Shown here one piece after another: positions 42,883 to 50,926 of a DNA stretch of 64,000 bases. A program made the translations under genes and the position numbers. Source of the stretch: Nocardioides sp. (GTDB lineage Bacteria; Actinomycetota; Actinomycetes; Propionibacteriales; Nocardioidaceae); assembly GCA_030698375.1 (NCBI GenBank), contig JAUYLL010000125.1, positions 62,001 through 126,000 on the forward strand, in the 5' to 3' direction. Position 1 is the stretch's first letter. Each line of letters begins with the position of its first letter. A model generated the notes under the pieces. The model was not told where the DNA came from. It worked only from the letters and a program-made list of their open reading frames with translations, and did no database searches.

Positions 42883-43602
42883 GTGGGCGCTTTGATGGTC
42901 GAGGAGGTCCTGGAGGACAGGCAGAGCGGCCGGATCGCGAGTCGGATGAACTGGCTTCGGGCCGGGGTGATGGGTGCCAACGACGGCATCGTCTCGACCG
43001 CCGGCATGGTCGTCGGCGTGGCCGGTGCTGCGGTGGGCAGCGCCGCGCTTCTGGCCTCGGGTATCGCCGCGGTGGTCGCCGGTGCGATGTCGATGGCGGT
43101 TGGGGAGTACGTCTCGGTCTCGAGCCAGCGTGACGCACAGGCGGCCGAGCTGGCCACGGAGCGCTCCGACCTGCTGGCCGATCCCGAAGGCGAGCTGGAC
43201 CAGCTGACGGGGCTGACCCGCGCCCAGGGCATCGATGCCGATCTAGCTCGACAGACCGCCGCGCAGCTGACGGCGAACGACGCGCTGGCCGCGCATGCCC
43301 GACTCGAGCTCGGCATCAGCCCGGACGAGCTGGTCAGCCCGTGGCGTGCGGCCTGGGTCTCGATGACCGCTTTCGTGTTCGGTGGGCTGGTGCCGCTGCT
43401 CGCGATCCTGCTGGCGCCGATGTCTGTCGCTGTGCCGGTCACGGCCGTGGCCGTGGTCCTTGCCCTCGCGGTGACCGGATCCGTCTCGGCGCACTTGGGC
43501 GGCGCGAGCAAGTGCCGCGCGGTGGCGCGCACCGTCGGCGGAGGACTCGCCGCGATGACCATCACCTATGCCATCGGCCTGCTGGTGGGCACCCAGCTCT
43601 GA
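42883..43602 (+). CDS. VIT1/CCC1-family Fe2+/Mn2+ transporter
   Basis: NWLRAGVMGANDGIVSTAGMVVGVAGAA; SGIAAVVAGAMSMAVGEYVSVSSQRDAQAAEL; AFVFGGLVPLLAILL. Confidence 0.92.
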   Translation: MGALMVEEVLEDRQSGRIASRMNWLRAGVMGANDGIVSTAGMVVGVAGAAVGSAALLASGIAAVVAGAMSMAVGEYVSVSSQRDAQAAELATERSDLLADPEGELDQLTGLTRAQGIDADLARQTAAQLTANDALAAHARLELGISPDELVSPWRAAWVSMTAFVFGGLVPLLAILLAPMSVAVPVTAVAVVLALAVTGSVSAHLGGASKCRAVARTVGGGLAAMTITYAIGLLVGTQL

Positions 43603-43662
43603 CCGGCTCAACGAACCCCGGGTCGAGCACTCGCTCGATCCCCCAGCAGAAGGAGGAAAGTC

Positions 43663-44244
43663 ATGAACGAACTGCTCTTCATCGCCGCATTCGCGGTGAC
43701 CCTGACCATGGTGGTGCTCTGGCCGCAACGAGCCAGCGCCCACTGCGACACCATTGAGGGCCCCACGGCGCAGGACGGCCTCAAAGCACTAGAGTCCGCT
43801 GACCTCGCACACGCCCTGAAATGGATCGTCCCCGAGAAGGAGGCCGAGCTGCGTGAGGTCTTCGAACGCGCACTCGCGGCCCGCGAGCTCGGCGCCGCGG
43901 CACAGGACGTGGCGGACCGCTGGTTTATGGAGAACCTGGTCCGCATCCATCGGGCCGGCGAGGGAGCGGCCTACACCGGCCTCCAGCCGGCGGGCGCGGC
44001 GGTCGACGAGAAGGTCGCTGCCGCCGATAGGTGCATCGCACAAGGTGATCTGCGGCCGTTGGACGGCCTAGTCAGCCCCGAGCGCTGGCCCGAGTTGGAG
44101 CGCAGGTTCGCGAAGGTGCTCGAGCGCCGCGAGTACGACCCCGATGACGTCGGCGCCGGCCGTTCCTACATCGAGGCCTACGTGAACTTCTTCAAGTTCG
44201 CCGAGGGTCACGAGCACCACCACGAGCACGCCCACGGATCGTGA
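43663..44244 (+). CDS. DUF6448-like secreted or anchored protein, His-rich C-terminus
   Basis: Hydrophobic leader ending RASA|HCDTIEGP; DRWFMENLVRIHRAGEGAAYTGLQPAG; C-terminus HEHHHEHAHGS; strong RBS aggaggaaagtc-ATG. Confidence 0.75.
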   Translation: MNELLFIAAFAVTLTMVVLWPQRASAHCDTIEGPTAQDGLKALESADLAHALKWIVPEKEAELREVFERALAARELGAAAQDVADRWFMENLVRIHRAGEGAAYTGLQPAGAAVDEKVAAADRCIAQGDLRPLDGLVSPERWPELERRFAKVLERREYDPDDVGAGRSYIEAYVNFFKFAEGHEHHHEHAHGS

Positions 44245-44990
44245 GCACGACCGTCATGGAGACAATCGTCATCGCGGTTGCCGCCGGGCTGCTCGCCGTT
44301 GCTGTCGGACTCGCGGCGCGGGGGCGACTCGGCTTCATAACCGTGGTGGACTCCAAGTCCATGGCGCCTACCCTGACGCCGGGCCAGCGGTTGCTGACCA
44401 GGCGCCCTGGCGTCTCGCAGCCGGTCCGGCGCGGCGACATCGTGGTGGTCCGCTCGCTCGAGCTCGGCCGAGTGATCGTCAAGCGGGTGGTTGGGCTGCC
44501 TGGGGAGCACCTGAGTGTCGCGGCCGGCCAGGTCCGGGTGGACGGGAGGCGGCTGCCTGAGCCCTACGTCACCCTGTGGGGCGGACCGTCAGGCAGCTTC
44601 GACGTCCCAGACGGCCATCTGCTGCTGCTCGGCGATAACCGCGCCCGTTCGAGCGACAGCCGCACCTGGCGTCAGCCGTATCTCCCAATCACAGCCTTGC
44701 GCGGGATCGTCCTACCCGGTCGAGGCGACCTCCCGCAGCCCTCTCCGCTCCAGGACCTCAACCTGCTGCCGGGGCCCGACCCGGACAAGTCCAGCCTCCT
44801 GCAGCGCGCCGAGCCGGCGGCTCAGCGTCTCCGGGGTGGTGCCGAGATAGGGCGCCAGTTCCTTCTTGGTGGTGCGCAACCGGAAGCTCAGGTCGCCGGC
44901 CTCGTCCGCCAGGTGCAACAGATGCTGGGCCAGCCGCTGCGCCACCGACTGCCCGCTGAGCGCCGACACCATCTCCTCGGCCATCTCTAG
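44241..44990 (+). CDS. S26 family signal peptidase; ORF reads ~90 codons into antisense of the neighbouring gene
   Basis: VDSKSMAPTLTPGQRLLTRR (catalytic SM), VIVKRVVGLPGEHL (catalytic K), HLLLLGDNRARSSDSRTW; GTGA overlap with the upstream gene. Confidence 0.85.
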   Translation: MSTTVMETIVIAVAAGLLAVAVGLAARGRLGFITVVDSKSMAPTLTPGQRLLTRRPGVSQPVRRGDIVVVRSLELGRVIVKRVVGLPGEHLSVAAGQVRVDGRRLPEPYVTLWGGPSGSFDVPDGHLLLLGDNRARSSDSRTWRQPYLPITALRGIVLPGRGDLPQPSPLQDLNLLPGPDPDKSSLLQRAEPAAQRLRGGAEIGRQFLLGGAQPEAQVAGLVRQVQQMLGQPLRHRLPAERRHHLLGHL

Positions 44991-45396
44991 CCTGCCCGAC
45001 ACGATCCGGAGCATCTGGACCGCCACCGACGGATGCTGCGCAAGTAGCCGGGCGAAGCGCTCCCGGTCCAGCATGCACAGTTCACTCGGTTGCAGCGCGA
45101 CCGCGAAGTGATCTGTGGTGGTGTCCGCCAGCAACGCGGACTCGCCCAGGAAGTCACCCGGCGACATCAGCCGGATCAGCTGCTCGGCCCCTGACTCGGC
45201 CAGCCGATGCACCTTCACAAGTCCGCGGTGCACGATGAACAGCCCGGTGCGGTCCCCCAGGGCCGTAGATACGCTCGTCGCGCTGCTACTGGCGCGTCAC
45301 CGAGGCGGACGCGATCCGGTGCATGGTGGCTTCGGGCAGACCCGCGAACAACGGCACTGTCTGGACGAAGTGCAACCCGTGCTCGTGTTCCGCCAT
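44712..45396 (-). pseudogene. Crp/Fnr family regulator with in-frame TAG and +1 frameshift
   Basis: ATG at 45394-45396: MAEHEHGLHFVQTVPLFAGLPEATMHRIASASVTRQ*QRDERIYGPG, then frame change in a 5-C run (45254-45258) to FIVHRGLVKVHRLAESGAEQLIRLMSPGDFLGESALL...LRTTKKELAPYLGTTPETLSRRLGAL. Confidence 0.85.
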
Positions 45397-45684
45397 CGGC
45401 GCCGTCCTTTCGCTCCCTCACCAGTATGGCGATGATTCTGAGCCGTCGACCCGCCCGGGCCCTTGAACCCCTAACGGCTGGTTGCTGGCCGCGATGCGTC
45501 AACGAATTCTTGTCGTTGTAGAGGTCGCAGTCGTGCTGGCGGCAATCGTCGATATCGCCGAGCGCTGACGAATCATGAACATTCACCGAGCCAAGAGACG
45601 CCACAGCCGCTCAAGAGCGGGTCAAGCTCCCGTGGGCTCCGCATGATCTCCGGTGCGCCCTGGGCGCCCGGCCTCGCCACGGCT

Positions 45685-46359
45685 TCAAAGGTCGTTGAGG
45701 GTGGCAGTCGCGCTGAGGCTCACCTGACCGTCGGCGATGCTGCTGTCGAGGCTGGTGACCGACAGCTCGGGGCGGTTGAGCAGTGGCTGCGTCGGCAGCA
45801 GCGCCGCTGCCGCGCCCAGGGGGCGGGCGACCACCTTGCCGTCCTCAAGGTCTATCTGGAGCTGCATCGGGCCTGGTAGCGGAAGGGGGAGTTGCAGCTC
45901 GGAGAGCTCAAACAGGAGCATTCCCTTGTTGACCTTGAGCTCGGCGCCTGGCACGAGGTTCTCGATCTGGTCGACGTCCAGAGTCGCCGAGGCGTCCAGG
46001 GCCTGCCCGCGCTTGTTGAGCACGACAGACTCCACGTCGAACGGTCCTGCGCGTAGTGTCTCGATCGAAGCCTCGAGCACCTCCACGTCGCCGGCCTTGG
46101 ACAGCAAATCCGAGTCCATGACGCCTGCGTCGAGGGTGGCGGACGACATCTGGAAGGTGGCTCTCTCGACGCCGCTGAACAGCATCTTGAGCGCGGGGGA
46201 GGTCGAGACCTCAACGTTGGTCACCGAGCCGAAGGACATGAGCTGGTCACGCATCCGGTTCTCCGCGAGCGATGGCAGGGTCAGTTCGGTGGTGATCGTG
46301 GCCAGGGCCAGGGTGAGGGTCGCGACGGCGGCGAGCCTGCGGCGAGAACGTCGAGTCAT
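45685..46359 (-). CDS. DUF2993 (LmeA-like) lipid-binding domain protein
   Basis: N-terminal membrane/signal segment; QLMSFGSVTNVEVSTSPALKMLFSGVERATFQMSSATLD; LLPTQPLLNRPELSVTSLDSSIADGQVSLSATATLNDL. Confidence 0.75.
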   Translation of the reverse strand: MTRRSRRRLAAVATLTLALATITTELTLPSLAENRMRDQLMSFGSVTNVEVSTSPALKMLFSGVERATFQMSSATLDAGVMDSDLLSKAGDVEVLEASIETLRAGPFDVESVVLNKRGQALDASATLDVDQIENLVPGAELKVNKGMLLFELSELQLPLPLPGPMQLQIDLEDGKVVARPLGAAAALLPTQPLLNRPELSVTSLDSSIADGQVSLSATATLNDL

Positions 46360-46557
46360 GGGTGCAGATACTAGACACGCATGTCTCAGTTCGTCCAACG
46401 TAGGGCGCACCTTGCGGGTCAGAACCATGCCAAGTCGGCTGGCGCGGGCATTGTCGCGGGCGCTGTGCTGAAGAGCCGCAGCGATCCGGCGCTCGAGCAA
46501 GGCGCATGCCCGCCCAGCTCTCCGCATCTCGGGGGAAACCAGGCGCAGTGTGGGGTG

Positions 46558-47133
46558 TCAGCTGCTACCGAAGCCGCTGACGAATGCGTCCGCCACCAGG
46601 TCGCCAGCCTCGGCGGGGTCGATCAGGTCAATCCCGGCCGCCCGGACCGCGGTCATGAGCATTCCGGCGAGGACCAGCCCGAGCCACGCGATATTCGCGC
46701 TCCGGGAGAGCTCACCATTCTCAACACCCCGCGCCAGGACCCCCCATAGCGGCTCCAGCGCCTCGTTGCGGGCGGCAAGGAAGTCCGGGTCAGTGTCGGA
46801 CCCCTCGGTGAGCAGGATCCGGAATCTCACGCCCAGGGGAACCAGCACTGCCGCTGCCCGACGGATTCCCTCGCGAGTGTCGCAGTCCGGCAGGCCTGCG
46901 CCGGCCAGCGCGGATGACGCTCGGACCAACGCCTCTGCGCGGATCGCGGCCCGCAGCGCGTCGCGGCTCTCGAAGTGCCGATAGAGCGTCGCCCGGCCCA
47001 GCCCGGCACGGGTGGCTACCTCAGACAGGGACGCCTCCGGATCCACCGCAAGCACGTCGGCAGCCGCGTCCAGGAGCGCCGCGCGGTTGCGCAGGACGTC
47101 GGCGCGGGTGTGCTCCTCCTCCTGGACCGCCAT
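46558..47133 (-). CDS. TetR family transcriptional regulator
   Basis: NRAALLDAAADVLAVDPEASLSEVATRAGLGRATLYRHFESRDALRAAI; divergent from MMPL gene. Confidence 0.9.
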   Translation of the reverse strand: MAVQEEEHTRADVLRNRAALLDAAADVLAVDPEASLSEVATRAGLGRATLYRHFESRDALRAAIRAEALVRASSALAGAGLPDCDTREGIRRAAAVLVPLGVRFRILLTEGSDTDPDFLAARNEALEPLWGVLARGVENGELSRSANIAWLGLVLAGMLMTAVRAAGIDLIDPAEAGDLVADAFVSGFGSS

Positions 47134-47183
47134 GTGGGCCAGCCTAGCCAATCGCACCCCTCGGACGTCGTGTATGGTCACGT

Positions 47184-47207
47184 AAGTGAGACAGTTCTGT
47201 CTCGCTT
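47184..47207. promoter_or_regulatory. Putative TetR operator in TetR/MMPL intergenic region
   Basis: AAGTGAGACAG-TT-CTGTCTCGCTT: 7-bp perfect arms (GAGACAG/CTGTCTC), 10 of 11 bp over the extended dyad. Confidence 0.75.
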
Positions 47208-47259
47208 TAACCGACGGGGGCAGGGTCCTGAATCCGCCCTCGAAGTACAGGGAGCCGTG

Positions 47260-49815
47260 ATGCTGCGCGCACTAGCCATTTTCTCCGTCCGCCGCCGATG
47301 GCTGGTCATCGTGACCTGGCTGTTGCTCGTCGGCGGGGTCCTCGCTGCTGGGCAGACCTACGGGGGCTCGTTCAGCAACGACCTCTCGATCGAGGACGCC
47401 GACTCGCAGGCCGCCTACGACGCGCTGGCGGAGAAGTTCCCCGAGATGTCGGGTGACGGCATGCAGGTCGTTATCCATGACGAGTACGGCGTGACCCCGG
47501 CGAGGATCCGCAAGGCCGTCGACAAGGCGGTGGCCGAGGCAGCCGGGCAGGAGGGCGTGACTTCGGTGTCCTCGCCGTACGGCCCAGGCCAGAGAATGGT
47601 CTCCGCGGACGGCACCACCGCGGTCGCCACGGTCCGCTTCACCGACCGCGCCGCCGACATCGACAAGGACCACATCGAGGCCGTCCAGGACACCTTCGCC
47701 CCAGTGGAGGACCTCGACGTCCAAGTGGAGTTTGGGGGAGCCGCGCTCGACGCGGAGAACCACCCCTCAGGCAGTGAGGCGATCGGCCTGGCCGCGGCGG
47801 TCCTGGTGCTCCTGCTGGCGTTCGGCTCCGTGTTCGCGATGCTGGTGCCGCTGATCACCGCAGTGCTGGCGCTCGGCCTAGGCATGGGCGTGATCTTCCT
47901 GCTCGCCGAGTACGTCTCCATCGGAACCGCCGGCCCGGTGGTCGCGGCAATGATCGGCTTGGGTGTCGGCATCGACTATGCGCTGCTGGTGGTCACCAGG
48001 CACCGCGAGGGCCTGGCCACCGGACACCCCGCCACGGAGTCCATTCCCATCGCACTGTCCACCGCGGGCCGGTCCGTCCTGGTCGCTGGCACCACCGTGA
48101 TCATCGCGATCCTCTCCCTCTACGCCATCGGCATCCCCTTCGTCGCCACGCTGGGCCTGGCCAGCGCCATCACCGTGGCCACCACCCTGCTCGCCGCCGT
48201 CACACTGCTGCCCGCCCTGCTCGGAGTCTTCGGGGACAACCTGGACCGGTTCCGGGTACGGCGGACCCGCCTGGACCACGGTGGCGGCCGAGTCAGCGGC
48301 TGGCACCGGTGGACTCACCACGTCCAGCGCCGGCCCTGGCCCTACCTGGTCGCCGCGGTCGCGGTGCTGGTGATGATGGCCCTCCCGTTGCTCGACCTGC
48401 GGCTGGGCACCGCCGACGACGGCTCCGCACCCGAGGACAGCACCGAGCGCGCCGCTTACGAACTCGTCGAGGAGTCCTTCGGTGCCGGTTGGACCGGCCC
48501 CCTGGTGGTGACGGCTCAATACGACGACAACACTGCCAGGCAGACGCAGAAGGAAGCCGCCGACCTGGCCGCCGAGATCGCCGGCGTCGAGGGGGTCGAG
48601 CAGGTCGCCCCGCCGGTGGTCAACGAGGATGGCGACACCGCCGTACTCACCGTGGTGCCGACCACCTCCCCCGATGCGGAGGAGACCGAGGATCTCGTCC
48701 ACCTCCTGCGCGACGACGTACTCGCTGATCAACCCGACGGCACCTCCGTCCATGTCGGCGGCGCCACCGCCACGAACATCGACCTCGCCAACAAGCTCGG
48801 GGAACGGATGCTCTGGTTCATGAGCTTCGTGGTCGGGCTCAGCTTCTTGCTCCTGCTGGTGGAGTTCCGCTCGATCTTCGTGCCGATCAAGGCTGCGATA
48901 ATGAACCTGCTCTCGGTCGGAGCCGCCTACGGCGCCGTGGTCGCGGTGTTCCAGTGGGGCTGGCTCTCCGACCTCTTCGGCGCCCAGCCAGGACCAATCG
49001 AGTCGTTCGCACCGATGATGCTGTTCGCGGTCCTGTTCGGTCTGTCGATGGACTATGAGGTGTTCCTACTCAGCCGCGTCCGCGAGGAATACCTGCGCAC
49101 AGGCAAGGCCGGCGCTGCGGTCGCCGACGGGATCGCCGCCACCGCCCGCGTGATCACCGCGGCCGCGGCGGTGATGGTGGTGGTGTTCTCCAGCTTCCTG
49201 CTCAATGACGACCGGGTCGTCAACCTGTTCGGGTTCGGACTCGCGATCGCGATCGCGATCGACGCCACCATCGTCCGGCTGGTGCTGGTCCCCGCGGTGA
49301 TGGCCGTCGCGGGCCGGGCCGCCTGGTACATGCCCCGGTGGATGGACCGACTGCTGCCCAAGGTCGCGCTCGAACCACACCCGATTGACCCGTTCGAGGA
49401 AGAGCTCGACTCACTCGACCCGGTCGACGATGCGCCGCGACACGTCGGCGCCACGCACGCCAACGGTTCGCCGCAAAGCGCCGGGCAGCCTGTCGCATCC
49501 CGGGTGCTGCCGCCCCTCCCAGCAGGATCGACCAGAGCCGGCGGCCTTGTCCCGGCCGACCCGCACGCGTCTCTCGAAGTGCTCCGCACGGCGTTGGAGG
49601 AACGAGACGTCTACCGGAGCCGCTACGAACGGACACTCAGCGAACTCGGTGAGCTGCAGCACCGCTACGACACCATGCTCGACGCGCTACGCACCCTGCG
49701 CTCGGTCGACGTCGATCCGGACTCCCAAGACGGGACTGCGCCACCCCGGGGAGCAGTCCCTCGACTCAGCCAGAGTGGGAGCTCGGGAGCGCGGCGCCGG
49801 ACACCGGAGGGATGA
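47260..49815 (+). CDS. MMPL/RND family transporter with long hydrophilic C-terminal tail
   Basis: GLGVGIDYALLVVTRHREGLATG; AVLFGLSMDYEVFLLSRVREEYLRTG; C-terminal predicted coiled coil LEERDVYRSRYERTLSELGELQHRYDTMLDALRTL. Confidence 0.93.
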   Translation: MLRALAIFSVRRRWLVIVTWLLLVGGVLAAGQTYGGSFSNDLSIEDADSQAAYDALAEKFPEMSGDGMQVVIHDEYGVTPARIRKAVDKAVAEAAGQEGVTSVSSPYGPGQRMVSADGTTAVATVRFTDRAADIDKDHIEAVQDTFAPVEDLDVQVEFGGAALDAENHPSGSEAIGLAAAVLVLLLAFGSVFAMLVPLITAVLALGLGMGVIFLLAEYVSIGTAGPVVAAMIGLGVGIDYALLVVTRHREGLATGHPATESIPIALSTAGRSVLVAGTTVIIAILSLYAIGIPFVATLGLASAITVATTLLAAVTLLPALLGVFGDNLDRFRVRRTRLDHGGGRVSGWHRWTHHVQRRPWPYLVAAVAVLVMMALPLLDLRLGTADDGSAPEDSTERAAYELVEESFGAGWTGPLVVTAQYDDNTARQTQKEAADLAAEIAGVEGVEQVAPPVVNEDGDTAVLTVVPTTSPDAEETEDLVHLLRDDVLADQPDGTSVHVGGATATNIDLANKLGERMLWFMSFVVGLSFLLLLVEFRSIFVPIKAAIMNLLSVGAAYGAVVAVFQWGWLSDLFGAQPGPIESFAPMMLFAVLFGLSMDYEVFLLSRVREEYLRTGKAGAAVADGIAATARVITAAAAVMVVVFSSFLLNDDRVVNLFGFGLAIAIAIDATIVRLVLVPAVMAVAGRAAWYMPRWMDRLLPKVALEPHPIDPFEEELDSLDPVDDAPRHVGATHANGSPQSAGQPVASRVLPPLPAGSTRAGGLVPADPHASLEVLRTALEERDVYRSRYERTLSELGELQHRYDTMLDALRTLRSVDVDPDSQDGTAPPRGAVPRLSQSGSSGARRRTPEG

Positions 49816-49841
49816 CGCCAATGCCTGGACAAGTCGCTAAG

Positions 49842-50105
49842 TGACGTCCAGCAGAGTGGTGTACGGCTCGCGGTGAGCGTGTCGCTGTAGATGCAGCGAC
49901 GGCCACCGCGTGATCTTCGAGTGATCTCCTACAACCGACTCGGAGAAGGAGGCGACGATGACCGTCAACCCCAGCATCGGCCCTGCTCGTCTGCTCGAGT
50001 AACAGCTGGCCCAGGCAAGCCCCAACCTGTCGGGGGAGCTGCTCGGCACGTTCATCAACACGCTGTCCTCGGCCGAGGCCGATGCGGTCTGTGGCGCCGC
50101 CCGGG
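49842..50105 (+). mobile_element. Left-end remnant of an IS256-family insertion sequence
   Basis: From 49958 reads MTVNPSIGPARLLE*QLAQASPNLSGELLGTFINTLSSAEADAVCGAA: IS256-type transposase N-terminus with in-frame TAA, truncated; preceded by AGAGTGGTGTAC-like terminus and leader gatctcctacaaccgactcggagaaggaggcgacg. Confidence 0.75.
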
Positions 50106-50397
50106 ATTCGGACGCGCGCAAAGCGGCGTCAGGGAACCTTCAGCCAGTTGCTGAACAGCTCAGGCAAGTCGGACGCAGCTGCTCGACCGACGCCCGGCCC
50201 CACAGTGGGGCTACTCCGCACATAGGCCAGGCCCCCGGCCCCACCACTACATGCCCGACTCCATCAGCCCCACCGCCCAGCGGCTGGGGCCCTTCGCCCT
50301 GAGACCCGCGTCCGTGCAGTGAATCGGCACCGACGCCGACACGGGCCATGTCCACGGCCTCGAGTAGCACCCGAACTCTCCTCGGCTGAGCGCAGCT

Positions 50398-50431
50398 AGA
50401 TGCCCGGGGCCCTCGCGGGCCCCGGGCATCT
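50398..50431. terminator. Strong stem-loop terminator downstream of tmRNA
   Basis: AGATGCCCGGGGCCC-TCGC-GGGCCCCGGGCATCT perfect 15-bp stem. Confidence 0.7.
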
Positions 50432-50486
50432 CAACAAGAGGGTCTTTCGGGAACATCGGCACGTCCCTTTCGGGAACATGCCTCGG

Positions 50487-50851
50487 TGGAGCTGGCGGGA
50501 ATCGAACCCGCGTCCTGTGGCGCCGAGCCAGGGCTTCTCCGGGTGCAGTTCGTGATGTCGTTTTCTCAGTCCCGGTGCTCGCACGAACACGTCACCGACA
50601 GACTCAGCCGGGAAAAAGTCCCGATCAGCACGCCCGGCGCGTGTTGATCAGCGAGCCTCCTAAATGAGGCCGGCTACCGGGGCGGAGGCGCCCCCGGACC
50701 GACCCTTCGATCACTGCTCAGGCAGCGAGAGCGAAGTTACTGCGCTTGGAATCGGCAGTTGTTGTTTTCCAGCGGTCGTTTACGAGATGACGCTGGCTCC
50801 TCGACCCGCTTCCCCTGGGAAGTACGTCCCCAGTCGAAACCGATCAGCCCC
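50487..50851 (-). ncRNA. ssrA: tmRNA (transfer-messenger RNA); predicted tag ADSKRSNFALAA
   Basis: Reverse strand 5' GGGGCTGATCGGTTTCGACTGGGG ... GCCGATTCCAAGCGCAGTAACTTCGCTCTCGCTGCCTGA ... GGACGCGGGTTCGATTCCCGCCAGCTCCA 3'; CCA not fully encoded. Confidence 0.95.
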
Positions 50852-50926
50852 TCTTGAGTTGTGATCTTTCGATCGTACCGGTCATAACCACCGCAGCACT
50901 AACGCTATTCCATCCACCCCCACCCC

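Noticed and set aside
43663-44244. Calling the DUF6448-like gene sodN
   Set aside because: Lacks the full HCDxPCGxY hook (no Cys6) and is longer than typical Ni-SOD; only the HCD start and adjacent peptidase are shared
49244-49262. Tandem GCGATC repeats
   Set aside because: Lies inside the MMPL coding frame (AIAIAID); simple coding consequence
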